The position numbers and the translations under genes were made by a program. DNA of 64,000 bases from Streptomyces iakyrus (GTDB lineage: Bacteria > Actinomycetota > Actinomycetes > Streptomycetales > Streptomycetaceae), in NCBI RefSeq assembly GCF_000717055.1, contig NZ_JNXI01000008.1, positions 1 to 64,000 on the forward strand, written 5' to 3'. The notes beneath the pieces were generated by a model. The model had not been told where the DNA came from. It did no database searches and saw only the letters and a list, made by a program, of their open reading frames with translations. This document shows, piece after piece, positions 35,035 to 43,251 of this stretch (its first letter is position 1; every line of letters begins with the position of its first letter).

Positions 35035-35736
35035 TTAGGACGGGCGGTACGCGCTCACCAGCAGTGTGTCGGCGGTGCGCTGCCCGCCGGTAGCGGCAGG
35101 CAGTACGTCGACGGTGACGTTGATGAATCCGGCCGCGTCCAGCAGCTCGGTCCATACATGCTCCTGGAGGACCCAGCGGCGCATCGTGGTCGCTTCCCCC
35201 TCCGGCGTCCTTGCCGGGATGTCGGCACCGACAGCTTCGGGCTGAGCGGGCGTCCCGTTCAGGTACTGGGCGAGAGTGGAGTACACAAGTCGACCGCCTG
35301 GCTTGAGCGCTGCGGCCGCGGCCGGCAGCACCTCGTGTGGTTCGGTGAAGTCCAAGGCGCCGAAGACGCTGTACAGCACGTCGTACGCGCGGGTCATCGC
35401 GTGCAGGTGGGGCACCACGTCGGACTGCACGATCTGCAGACCTGGCGCGAGGTGGGCGTAGAGGTCGGTTGCCATGGCGTGTTGTGCGGGCGAGGCGTCG
35501 ATGGCGACGACCCGGGCCGGCTGGTGATGAACCGCCAGATGTGCTGCGTGCTGGGCTGCGCCGGCGCCGAGGTCGCCCACACAGCGGCCAGTCAGTTCCC
35601 CGAGGATCTCGGAGCCGGGCCCGGCGTCCTGGCTCCACCTCCAGTAGAAAGCGCCGGGGACCGCGCGGTCGCGAGTGGCGCGGGCCCGGCCGTAGTGATG
35701 CCAAAGGTCTGGGGTTCTGGTGGTCACCCGGCTCAT
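35035..35736 (-). CDS. Class I SAM-dependent methyltransferase
   Basis: A 233-residue protein with the Rossmann SAM-binding site CVGDLGAGAAQHAAHLAVHH (motif I DLGAG), acidic loop VVAIDASPAQ (motif II), LQIVQSDVVPHLH (motif III) and LKPGGRLVYSTLAQY (motif post-III). The N-terminal DLWHHYGRARATRDRAVPGA is as in small-molecule methyltransferases of actinomycetes. The substrate is unknown. It is convergent with the HEAT-like gene (21 bp apart). The start at 35736 has no clear Shine-Dalgarno; MSRVTTRTPDLW may be leaderless. Confidence 0.85.
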   Translation of the reverse strand: MSRVTTRTPDLWHHYGRARATRDRAVPGAFYWRWSQDAGPGSEILGELTGRCVGDLGAGAAQHAAHLAVHHQPARVVAIDASPAQHAMATDLYAHLAPGLQIVQSDVVPHLHAMTRAYDVLYSVFGALDFTEPHEVLPAAAAALKPGGRLVYSTLAQYLNGTPAQPEAVGADIPARTPEGEATTMRRWVLQEHVWTELLDAAGFINVTVDVLPAATGGQRTADTLLVSAYRPS

Positions 35737-35779
35737 CCTGGCGGCCGCCCCCGGGTCGTGGACCGACTCCCCGAAATCT

Positions 35780-35930
35780 CACCCTGGCGTGCCCTGGCTC
35801 GGCCGTACGGCCAGGTGTGCTCGGCGCCGAACGCGTCGATGCGCGCACTCCGTGCACGGCCCACGTCGTGCAGCATCACCATCTCGAAGCCGGACTCCAC
35901 GTACTCGTGAAGGAAGCTCAGACTGTGCGT
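35780..35930 (-). pseudogene. Possible C-terminal scrap of an LLM-class oxidoreductase
   Basis: The minus strand reads SLSFLHEYVESGFEMVMLHD, VGRARSARIDAFGAEHTWPY with good codon bias and no start. The pattern HxxYVExGFExVxLHxVG resembles the C-terminal region of F420-dependent LLM-family enzymes (HxxxIxxYxDAGFDxVxVxxxG). Only about 45 residues remain. Nearby, a 62-codon minus-strand frame (36157-35969, MELHGSISGWRVHLTGQ...) overlaps the end of the SCO6745-like gene and has GGAGG upstream; I cannot say whether it is expressed. Confidence 0.25.
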
Positions 35931-36114
35931 CGGCCGGGATCGGATGAGACGTTCACCGCGCCCGCCATCTATTCGGGCGTTACGTGCTCGCTGAGGATGT
36001 CAAACAGTTCAGTGGAGTCCGGTTCCCGTATGAGTGGCCCAAGCCGACGGCAAAGTGGAAGCGGAATGGCCGACGCGACGATGCTGGGTCGCGTGTCCCC
36101 CGGATCCTGACCGG

Positions 36115-37020
36115 TCAGGTGCACCCGCCAACCGGAGATCGACCCGTGGAGTTCCACGTGCCCTCCGTGAGTCCGACCGGGTTACCGGTTGGGATGATTC
36201 CGGAGTCCAGGATGCGTCGTGCGAGCGGTTCGAGCAGGTGGGCGAGGCGGGTGGTGGCGTCGACGCCCAGAGCCTGCCACGGCGCGAGGGCCGCCGCGTC
36301 CGTGTCCGCCTCCATCTGCTCGTGAGCAGCCGCCCCGGCCTCGGTGAGGCGCCCCTCCTCGTCGATCCAGCCGCGCTCGCGCAACTTCGCCTGCGCCGCA
36401 CTCCATTCCACGACGTCCCACTGACGGACGCGGCGCTGGAACTCGGCGTCGGTTTCCCCTGTCGCGCTCTTGAGCACCAGCGCCTCGACCGGTCCCAGAC
36501 GACGGCCCACCAGCACGGCTACATGGCCGTCGCCACGGTGTTCGCGCAGCGTGGTCACAGCCTGCCAGAGCCTGACGTGCGGCTGGGCCGGGCGGGGCAG
36601 GGCCTGGTTGGCTGCGCCGAGCACCCGTCCCGCTGTGTCCGCGGCGCCGGCGGCCTCCCAGGCGAGGTCGGCGGCCTCGGCCAGTTCGGCGGAGGCGACG
36701 ACGTCCGGACCGAAAAGGCTCTTCATCGCGGCGTCCACGGCCTGCTCGCGTGCCTCGATCACCTGCTGCGGAGATGCGAGAGCCCAGGCGTCCGGCAGTG
36801 CGCTCGCCGCCCGGTCGGGGTGGAAGACGTAGAAGCAGCTGGTGACGACGGAGGCGGGAACCGTGCCGAGAGGCGCCGCACGCAGGGCGAAATAGCCCAT
36901 CCAGTAGCCGTGCAATCCGAGACCCTCCGCGGCCTCGCGCACCTCGGGGGTGAAGTAGACCAGCTGGTGGACCGGTTCGAACCTTTCCCACATCGCCCGT
37001 GCGACGCTTTCGCTCATCAT
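36115..37020 (-). CDS. SCO6745-family protein
   Basis: A 301-residue, mostly helical protein, start ATG 37020 (or 37017) after GAGGG; the frame upstream is unrelated. ARAMWERFEPVHQLVYFTPE and GYWMGYFALRAAPLGTVPAS, with VVTSCFYVFHPDRAASALPD, are the signature of the SCO6745 family, conserved in actinobacteria and of unknown biochemical role. The region after residue 180 (VLLxxxxxDTAGRVLGAAN; VEWSAAQAKLRERGWID) resembles a winged helix, so DNA binding or a marR-like fold is possible. The family usually ends near NPVGL; the extra STGRSPVGGCT suggests a slightly extended C-terminus. Confidence 0.75.
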   Translation of the reverse strand: MMSESVARAMWERFEPVHQLVYFTPEVREAAEGLGLHGYWMGYFALRAAPLGTVPASVVTSCFYVFHPDRAASALPDAWALASPQQVIEAREQAVDAAMKSLFGPDVVASAELAEAADLAWEAAGAADTAGRVLGAANQALPRPAQPHVRLWQAVTTLREHRGDGHVAVLVGRRLGPVEALVLKSATGETDAEFQRRVRQWDVVEWSAAQAKLRERGWIDEEGRLTEAGAAAHEQMEADTDAAALAPWQALGVDATTRLAHLLEPLARRILDSGIIPTGNPVGLTEGTWNSTGRSPVGGCT

Positions 37021-37335
37021 CTTCAGGCCCTCCCGGCTCGTCCTGCTCGGCTGCAGCGAACGCCGAGAGGCAGCATCCATCATGACGGCGGTCATAACAA
37101 CCCTCGGTCTGTAGGTCGCCGCAGCGCCTTCAGGGCGGCCGGCCACGATCCCCGGGCCGGGAGTGCAGGTCGAACGGCCTTTCATCGCCATGGGCAACGG
37201 GGTGGGCTCTGCCTGCCCAACTACGTAAGGTCACCCGAGACCGCGTCATCTGCACCTGCAGCTCAGTCGCAACGCCGTTTGCCGGATCGGCAACGGGAGT
37301 GGCAGAACCGCGACTCGGTCGGCGACCGTGGGCCC
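37021..37335. other. Divergent intergenic region
   Basis: The 315 bases between the SCO6745-like and methyltransferase starts should hold two promoters. No palindrome, consensus promoter or Shine-Dalgarno for the downstream gene was evident, so the methyltransferase may be leaderless. Confidence 0.35.
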
Positions 37336-38019
37336 ATGACCGATGACACCGCAGCAGCAGGATCGCCCGCGCCTGACAGCCCATCGCCTACCGACGGATA
37401 CGTCGGCGACCCGGCGGTGCGGGCGGAATGGGACAACCGTTACGCCGACCGACACCAGTTGTGGAGCGGCCGGCCCAACGGCGCCCTCATGGCCGAGGTC
37501 GCCGCGCTCACACCCGGGCGCGTGCTCGACGTCGGCTGCGGGGAAGGGGCAGACGCCATCTGGCTCGCGCGGGGTGGGTGGGACGTGACCGCGCTCGATG
37601 TCTCGGGCGTGGCGCTGGAGCGGGCAGCCGGGCACGCGCGGGATGCCGGAGTCGACGTTCAGTGGGTACATGCTGCGCTCACCGACGCGGTGCTCCCACC
37701 GGCCTCCTTCGACCTGGTGTCCGCGCAATACCCGGCCTTGCTGCGCACCCCCGACGCCGCAGCCGAGCGCGCGCTCCTCGCAGCCGTGGCGCCCGGCGGC
37801 GTGCTGCTGCTCGTGCATCACGCGGGGATGGACACCCAACACGCGCACGAGAGCGGCTTCGACCCGGCCGACTACGTCTGGCCCTCGATGGTCGCCGATC
37901 TCCTGGACGGCGACTGGGAGGTGGAGGCGAACGAGCAACGGCCGCGCGTGGCGCCCGAGGGTGGTGCCGGCACGCACCACACCGACGACCTGGTGCTGCG
38001 GGTGCGCCGGCTGCGCTGA
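37336..38019 (+). CDS. SAM-dependent methyltransferase (tellurite-resistance TehB-like)
   Basis: A 227-residue enzyme. AEWDNRYADRHQLWSGRPNG precedes motif I RVLDVGCGEGADAIWLARGG, then VTALDVSGVALERAAGHARD and VDVQWVHAALTD. VHHAGMDTQHAHESGFDPAD and YVWPSMVADLLDGDWEVE are typical of a common Streptomyces branch. The order WxxRY..LWSGxPN - DVGCGEGAD matches small TehB/UbiE-like methyltransferases, often linked to detoxification; its substrate is unknown. No clear ribosome binding site precedes the ATG at 37336. Confidence 0.88.
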   Translation: MTDDTAAAGSPAPDSPSPTDGYVGDPAVRAEWDNRYADRHQLWSGRPNGALMAEVAALTPGRVLDVGCGEGADAIWLARGGWDVTALDVSGVALERAAGHARDAGVDVQWVHAALTDAVLPPASFDLVSAQYPALLRTPDAAAERALLAAVAPGGVLLLVHHAGMDTQHAHESGFDPADYVWPSMVADLLDGDWEVEANEQRPRVAPEGGAGTHHTDDLVLRVRRLR

Positions 38020-38073
38020 GACCTCGCGGTCGGAGCATCGCGGGCGATCCCGTAGCGCCCGTAGGATGCATGC

Positions 38074-38364
38074 ATGCCCGAGCCGATACGGATCAGCCGC
38101 CGCGCGTGGGTCGCTGGGTGGGTGCTGTTGTGCGGGGTGGGCATCGCCGCCACCGCCGGGCTGAACGCCGCCTCGGCACCGGACCCGCGCCCCGAGGAGC
38201 CCGTCAGCCCCGAGTGCGCCGAGTACATCGCGGACATCGAGACGCAGTTGGCCAAGGCCAAGCAGCAAGGCACGGACGACGGCGTACTGGCCTTCTCCCG
38301 GAGCAAGGTCGGCGCGGACGACTGCAGCGATGAGATCCGCGACCACTTCGGGGGCGATCGGTGA
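38074..38364 (+). CDS. Small membrane-anchored or secreted protein
   Basis: A 96-residue protein, ATG 38074 with AGGA eight bases upstream. One hydrophobic segment (AWVAGWVLLCGVGIAATAGL, about 11-30) acts as signal anchor. The outer part is short and charged with two Cys (SPECAEYIADIETQLAKAKQ; KVGADDCSDEIRDHF) that could form a disulfide. I do not recognise the family. It may be cotranscribed with the methyltransferase 54 bp upstream. Confidence 0.65.
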   Translation: MPEPIRISRRAWVAGWVLLCGVGIAATAGLNAASAPDPRPEEPVSPECAEYIADIETQLAKAKQQGTDDGVLAFSRSKVGADDCSDEIRDHFGGDR

Positions 38365-38542
38365 GCAGCAATGGAGGACAGCGCTCGACAAACTGGGCCG
38401 GCATCGGCTGCCTTCCCTGGCGGACGTGGAATCGCCGGACGTGGAGTCGCCTAAACGGCTCCGCGCTCACATCGCTCGCCCCTACCTGAAGCTGCCGGCT
38501 CCGCCCACGCGCAGCTGAATCGGTCGCAGCTAAGCCCTACGG

Positions 38543-38911
38543 TCAGCAGGAGCTGCTGCACGACGACGAACTGCTCCCACATGAAGACGAGCTGCTCCCG
38601 CAGGATGACGAGCTGCCGCAGGACGAGGAACCGCCGCTGGAGCAGTCACTCGAGGGATGCTCGCTCGTGCCTCCCTCCCACCAGGAGGAGTGGTCGACGG
38701 GGCTGTCGGCGGTATGCGCCCTCGTTGCGTTGTACGCGCCGGTGCCGGTCGGCCATGTTCCGTGGCCCTGTCCGGCGGCACTCAGGCCGGACGCGGCTGC
38801 GCGCATGCTCAGATCGTCCCAGGCGCGACGCCATGCCCGGCGCACCATCCAGGTGGTCACCGTTACGAGCGCCAACACGAACACGCCCACCCATACGAAT
38901 GCGATCAACAT
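38543..38911 (-). CDS. Membrane protein with Cys/Ser-repeat C-terminal tail
   Basis: A 122-residue protein. The ATG at 38911 is chosen for GGAGGGGG immediately upstream and because it starts the membrane segment MLIAFVWVGVFVLALVTVTT. A basic stretch (MVRRAWRRAWDD) suggests the C-terminus is cytosolic. A central region with WPTGTGAYNATRAHTADSPV follows. The last 35 residues are a low-complexity repeat of Cys separated by Ser and Gly: CSSGGSSSCG, then SSSSCGSSSSSCG and SSSSSCSSSC. Five-residue spacing of Cys suggests metal binding or repeated modification. On the opposite strand the same DNA gives an acidic DELLPQ-type repeat, but the membrane segment and ribosome site favour this reading. Confidence 0.65.
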   Translation of the reverse strand: MLIAFVWVGVFVLALVTVTTWMVRRAWRRAWDDLSMRAAASGLSAAGQGHGTWPTGTGAYNATRAHTADSPVDHSSWWEGGTSEHPSSDCSSGGSSSCGSSSSCGSSSSSCGSSSSSCSSSC

Positions 38912-39017
38912 GACGCCCCCTCCGCCGGACTGCGCCCGGATTGCCCGCAGTATGCCCGGCGTTGTGCTGGCCTGAAGCACCTCTTGAGCAAGTCCAGAGC
39001 TTCGACCGGGCCCGTTT

Positions 39018-39431
39018 ATGTTGCTGACCGTGGTGCGCGGGAACGCGGGGGGACACAGGGCGCGCGCCCGTACGGCAGTGAGCGGTGTCGCCGTCGCCGC
39101 CCTGGCCGTCGTCGCGATGCCCGGAAACGCCCAGGCGGCCGAGGACCGGGATCAGGGCTGCCCTACGGGATACGTCTGCTTCTACAGCGGCAGCTTGGGC
39201 AGCGGTGACCGCTGTCAGTCGTCCGAGGACGACCCCAACTGGTACGACGGCCCGGTGCGCTGTTCGTGGATCGGTACCGAGCCCGTGCGGTCCATCCGGA
39301 ACCAGGGCTCCACCCCGGTGGCCTTCCACCGGCAGCGGGGCTTCGCCGGCCCACCGGTGTGCGTCGCGCCCGGCGCGACGGTGAACGTCGTGGACCGGTT
39401 CCGCTCACACCGCTGGGTGGACGGCTGCTGA
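39018..39431 (+). CDS. Secreted peptidase-inhibitor-I36-family protein
   Basis: A 137-residue exported protein. A signal peptide with a long basic n-region (SGVAVAALAVVAMPGNAQAA) precedes a mature Cys-rich domain: CPTGYVCFYSGSLGSGDRCQ, NWYDGPVRCSWIG, SIRNQGSTPVAFHRQRGF and RFRSHRWVDGC. This matches the I36 (SMPI-like, crystallin-fold) family of metalloprotease inhibitors and related small Streptomyces exoproteins. Six Cys allow three disulfides. The start is uncertain: ATG 39018 has no clear ribosome site and later GTG codons are possible. A perfect hairpin follows. Confidence 0.82.
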   Translation: MLLTVVRGNAGGHRARARTAVSGVAVAALAVVAMPGNAQAAEDRDQGCPTGYVCFYSGSLGSGDRCQSSEDDPNWYDGPVRCSWIGTEPVRSIRNQGSTPVAFHRQRGFAGPPVCVAPGATVNVVDRFRSHRWVDGC

Positions 39432-39443
39432 AGCCGCATCTGT

Positions 39444-39478
39444 GGCGGGCCGCATCCCGAGAAAGGATGCGGCCCGCC
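39444..39478 (+). terminator. Strong intrinsic-type terminator
   Basis: GGCGGGCCGCATCC (39444-39457), loop CGAGAAA, GGATGCGGCCCGCC (39465-39478): a perfect 14-bp stem 12 bases after the I36 stop codon, followed by CTGTT. Confidence 0.8.
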
Positions 39479-39627
39479 CTGTTCACGCCAGGAGCGCGAC
39501 ATGGCTTCTCGTCGACCTGGGTCGAGGGGCAGGGCGGCGAACGCTCATGGCCGCCAGGAGTGCCGGCCGGCGCCTGTTCGTCGATGGAGTCGAAGAACGT
39601 GAATCCGGGGACTGGCAACCTTCCGGC

Positions 39628-40230
39628 TCAGCCGTTCAGGATGCCGCCGACCTCGGTGACGGGGACCGTGTCCGAGGCCCGCGGGACCCGCACACGCACC
39701 GGCTTGCCGATGTCCGATAGGGCCATGGTCAGCGTGACCCGCGCACCAGACATGTCCACATTCATGCGTATCTGCACCAGCCGCCCTGGGGCGTCGACCC
39801 ACGCGTCCGCCAAGACCGGCACATCGCTGCCCACGGCGTCGCGGGCCTGGTCCCTCCTCGTGCGCACTTCCGTGGCCATGCGCAGGGTGGCGGTCCGGTG
39901 GTCGAGGATGCCGCGGTAACGCACGGCGCGCACCCCTTGGGCGTTCTCCGTCCCCTCCCGGGAGATCTTGCGCATCGCGGCGATCTGCTGCAGGACGTGC
40001 TCGGGGTCGTTGAGCGGGGCCCGCAGCAGGTAGTGGGCCTCCGCCTCGTGCCGGGGCATGACCCCCAGGCGTCCTCGCCGCTTCCCTGGACACCGCTGAT
40101 GTAGATCTTGTTGTCCGAGGTCCTCTTCTCCGACATCGGCGCCGAACACCGCCCGGTGAGAAGCACCGCCTCCGTGTTCGTACCGTGTTCCTTCTCAGCG
40201 TTGAGCCAGCCCGCGTCGTCGGGCCGCCGC
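39628..40230 (-). pseudogene. Frameshifted conserved lipoprotein-like gene, 3' part
   Basis: Minus-strand frames give GWLNAEKEHGTNTEAVLLTG, SDNKIYISGVQGSGEDAW, then after a shift near 40065 MPRHEAEAHYLLRAPLNDPE, HVLQQIAAMRKISREGTENA and HRTATLRMATEVRTRRDQAR, and the end TLTMALSDIGKPVRVRVPRA to ILNG. The second half reads like the C-terminus of a Streptomyces lipoprotein/LppX-like protein (beta strands ending KPVxVxxP). There is no start or signal peptide, and the first frame merges into the 3' end of the flavin-protein gene (to 40195). It is therefore a truncated, shifted remnant. Confidence 0.45.
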
Positions 40231-40866
40231 TCCGAAGTAGTCGCCGCCCTTGCGCCTGACGTCGTCCGTGCCCCACGCCTGCCCGTCGTCACCGGCCGCA
40301 GCCTGCGCTCCGTCGACGCTCTGCCGCAGCGGTGCCTTGACCAGCCTCGGTATGTGCTTCGAGCAGTGGATGTAGGCCTCCTCGACCTCGACCTCCACCC
40401 ACATCTGAGGACGGCGGCCCGGGACCGGGTCGACGGGGAGGCCGGGGTACTTACGGCGCATGGCCTCGTCGGTAACCAGCTGGGCGCGGCCGTTGACGTG
40501 CAGGCCGATACGGTCCTGGGAGAAGTCGATCATCAGGATGCCGACGTGGGGGTTCTCCCGGATGTTGCCGAGCGAGGCCATGACCCCGTTCCCGCGGTAC
40601 TCCGGGTATGCCAGGGTCGCGGCATCGAGCACCTGGAGGAAACCGGGCGGTCCGGCCCGGAACGTGCTGTCGCACTCCCCGTGCCCGTCCGCCGTGGCGA
40701 GGAAGAACATCTCCTGACGGGCTACGAACTCCGTCATCCGCGAGTTGAGCCGGTCGAGCACCTGTTCGCTGTAGAACCGATCTGCACGGTCGACTGTTCC
40801 CACCTCACGCTGGATCTGGTGCTCGCCATGGCTTCCGGGTCGCTCTGCTCGCTCGTCGTGGTGCAA
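40195..40866 (-). CDS. Pyridoxamine-5'-phosphate-oxidase-fold protein
   Basis: A 223-residue protein starting TTG 40866, supported by an excellent GGGAGG four bases upstream. HHDERAERPGSHGEHQIQRE, FYSEQVLDRLNSRMTEFVAR and QEMFFLATADGHGECDSTFR mark the split-barrel flavin-binding fold, with GPPGFLQVLDAATLAYPEYR, NPHVGILMIDFSQDRIGLHV and EEAYIHCSKHIPRL. The branch is annotated as PNPOx family and binds FMN or F420; the reaction is unknown. The C-terminus (WGTDDVRRKGGDYFGAAARR) is intact even though the following gene is a remnant that overlaps by about 35 bases. Confidence 0.82.
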   Translation of the reverse strand: MHHDERAERPGSHGEHQIQREVGTVDRADRFYSEQVLDRLNSRMTEFVARQEMFFLATADGHGECDSTFRAGPPGFLQVLDAATLAYPEYRGNGVMASLGNIRENPHVGILMIDFSQDRIGLHVNGRAQLVTDEAMRRKYPGLPVDPVPGRRPQMWVEVEVEEAYIHCSKHIPRLVKAPLRQSVDGAQAAAGDDGQAWGTDDVRRKGGDYFGAAARRRGLAQR

Positions 40867-41100
40867 CGGTCCTCCCTGACAGGCATTCAGTCGAGTGCAG
40901 CGGTCCACGGGGCCCAGGGAGTGCGAGCGCCTCTGTCCGGGCCATGGCCCGGTGTTCACAAGACTCACGTGACCTGATTGCATCGCCGCTCAGGCCGAAA
41001 ATCGCACCGGCCATGCCCATGAGGGTAGAGCAGAGCAGCCGTGGGGCGCGGACCGGGCCACGGCGCCGGGGCCGGGTCAGGCGGCACCGGCCCACTGATG

Positions 41101-41724
41101 TCATCGCCCCCGGCATTGCCTTCCTGGCCGGGCGTGCTGGAGCTTGCGGGTGAAGCGGTGCATGTGGGGGTCGAGCAGCTCGTCCGATTCCTGGAGCACC
41201 TGCTCGGCGGTCAGCCACCGGATCGCGTCGAACTCGTCCTGGTCGTAGGACGTGATGGACTCGGCATCGGCGTTGAGGAGGTACCAGAGCGAGACGTCGG
41301 TGTGTACGCCCTGCCCCCGTGTCTCGGTGACGGTGAGGAAGAAGGGGAGCTCGCCGGTGATCTGCGAGGCCGTGGCCCGGAGACCCAGCTCCTCACGACA
41401 TTCGCGTACCACCGTGGTCCACGGGTCTTCCTCCGGCTCGACGTGCCCGCCGGCCGGCAGCCACAAGCCGGCCTTGCGGTGCGCAACGAGCAGCAGCTGG
41501 CCGCTGGTGTCGTCGAGGACGACGAAGTAGCACACCAAGTGCATCGCGGGAACATCCGGCTTGCGCACCCGGTACACCGGGGCCCCGCCGGCGATCCACT
41601 GCGTCGCGGTTTCCAGATGGGCTCGCTCCAGGTCATCCCAGGGGCCGATGGCGCCGAGCAGCTCCAGAAGGCGGGCCCGCCGCTGATCATCATGCTCGGT
41701 GAGGGGACGGGCAGTTGAGGCCAT
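41101..41724 (-). CDS. Nudix hydrolase
   Basis: A 207-residue protein; ATG 41724 (MASTARPLTEHDDQ) starts the conserved part. The Nudix box GGHVEPEEDPWTTVVRECRE followed by ELGL fits Gx5Ex7REUXEEXGU and should bind Mg2+ for diphosphate hydrolysis. Flanking segments (HLVCYFVVLDDTSGQLLLVA; KAGLWLPAGGHVEPE; EFDAIRWLTAEQVL) match the group of Nudix proteins acting on nucleotides or unknown X-linked diphosphates. It is 37 bp downstream of and collinear with the MFS transporter gene, so cotranscription is likely. Confidence 0.9.
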   Translation of the reverse strand: MASTARPLTEHDDQRRARLLELLGAIGPWDDLERAHLETATQWIAGGAPVYRVRKPDVPAMHLVCYFVVLDDTSGQLLLVAHRKAGLWLPAGGHVEPEEDPWTTVVRECREELGLRATASQITGELPFFLTVTETRGQGVHTDVSLWYLLNADAESITSYDQDEFDAIRWLTAEQVLQESDELLDPHMHRFTRKLQHARPGRQCRGR

Positions 41725-41761
41725 CCATGCATCCTGTCCATTCCTACGCGTCAGATCAATC

Positions 41762-43027
41762 TCAGCCAGGGACCGGATCTTCGGAGACGGGCAGCGGTTC
41801 TGGCGTCTTCGGGGCCAGCGCGCGGACGGAGGGGGTGGCGACCATGGCAAGGGTGGCGAGGAGGATGAGCGCGGCGGACGCGTAGAGGGTGGCGTGCAGG
41901 CCGAAGAGGAGTACCGCGGGTCCGGCGGCGAACTGGGCGAGCGGGAGCGCGAGGAAGGAGCCGAGGTCGTCGTAGGCGTAGACGCGGGCCAGGCGGTCCT
42001 CGGGGATCTGCTCGTTGAGGGTCGAGTACCAGGCGACGCCGGCCTGCTCGATGCCCATGCCGGCCACGAAGTTGGCCACGACCAGCGCCCAGGTGTACGG
42101 GGCGAGCGCGAGCAGCAGCGGGGTCATCGCCGTCAGGCCCATCAGTGCGCAGCCGACCAGGATCGCGCGCCGGGGTCGCCAGCTCAGCGAGAGTACGCCG
42201 CCGGCGACCGCGCCGAGCGAGCCCGCGGCGACGACGAGGCCCCAGCCGCTGCGGCCGATCCCGGTGGTGTCGGCGACAGCCGGACCAAGGACGGCGAACG
42301 AGGCGGTGCTGCCTGCGTTGAGGAAGCAGAAGGCCACCACGATCACCCACACCCAGCTTCGGGAGGTGAACTCCTGCCACCCGACCCGCAGTTCATGCAC
42401 GAAGCCGAGGCTGGGCGCGGCCGGCGCGGCCTGGACGCGGATCAGCGCGAAGGACGCGGCAGCGAGCGCGAAGCTGGCAGCGTCGACGGCCAGCCCCCAG
42501 CCGGGGCCGATCGCGGCGACCAGTACGCCGCCCAGCGAGGCACCCACGATCATCGCGCTGCTGCTCGCGATCCGGGAGAGCGCGAGGGCGGCGCGGCGGG
42601 ACTCGGCCGGCACGGTCTGGGGCAACAGGGCCTGGGCGGCGGGCTGGTAGCAGGAACTTGCCGCCCCGTTGACCGCGGCGAGCACCATGAGCACGGGAAC
42701 GGCGGCGCTGTGAGTGAGGACCAGGGCGGCGATCACCGCCTGGCTCGCGGCGCTGACCGTGCTGCTGCCGACCAGCAGCGGGCCGCGCGGCAGCCGGTCC
42801 GCCAGCACTCCGCCGTACAGCAGGAAGAGGATGCTGGTGAGGGAGTAGGCGCCGACCACCAACCCGAGCGAGCCGACCGAGCCAGTGGCGTCGAGCACGG
42901 CGAACGCCAGGGCGATCGTCGCCACCCCGGTGCCGAGCAGGTTGGCCGTCGTACCGATGAAGAGGTGGCGAAACGGGCGGTGGCGCAGCGGCGCCAGGGC
43001 GGCAGGCATGGGCCTGATCGTCGGCAC
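41762..43027 (-). CDS. MFS transporter (drug-efflux type)
   Basis: A 421-residue membrane protein with about 12 hydrophobic segments. The motif A region after the second segment reads YGGVLADRLPRGPLL (GxxxDRxxRR-like). The repeated half has WRPRRAILVGCALMG. RPFRHLFIGTTANLLGTGVA and LLPQTVPAESRRAALALSRI belong to the MFS_3/EntS-like efflux group. GTG 43027 or the internal ATG 43009 may be the start; neither has a clear ribosome site. The substrate is unknown; the downstream Nudix hydrolase may belong to the same operon. Confidence 0.88.
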   Translation of the reverse strand: MPTIRPMPAALAPLRHRPFRHLFIGTTANLLGTGVATIALAFAVLDATGSVGSLGLVVGAYSLTSILFLLYGGVLADRLPRGPLLVGSSTVSAASQAVIAALVLTHSAAVPVLMVLAAVNGAASSCYQPAAQALLPQTVPAESRRAALALSRIASSSAMIVGASLGGVLVAAIGPGWGLAVDAASFALAAASFALIRVQAAPAAPSLGFVHELRVGWQEFTSRSWVWVIVVAFCFLNAGSTASFAVLGPAVADTTGIGRSGWGLVVAAGSLGAVAGGVLSLSWRPRRAILVGCALMGLTAMTPLLLALAPYTWALVVANFVAGMGIEQAGVAWYSTLNEQIPEDRLARVYAYDDLGSFLALPLAQFAAGPAVLLFGLHATLYASAALILLATLAMVATPSVRALAPKTPEPLPVSEDPVPG

Positions 43028-43251
43028 TGGGCGGCTCGCCCGTCAAAGGGTTATGGACCGGCACCGGGCCAGGTGTGTCCGTTCAGTGCCCCGCCGGCCG
43101 ACGCCTTGGCTGCTCGCGTGTCGTACCGGGTGGAGACCGAGGCCCACGCGCTGCGGCCGACGCCGGGGCCACCGGCACCGTCGCGGACCAGATCCTCGGT
43201 CCCGGCAGCCAGGACGTGGGCCGTCGATCGACATCCGTGCCGACGGATGGC

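Noticed and set aside
38540..38640. Acidic DELLPQ-type repeat on the plus strand
   Set aside because: It is the complement of the Cys/Ser tail of the minus-strand membrane protein, which has a membrane segment and a good ribosome site.
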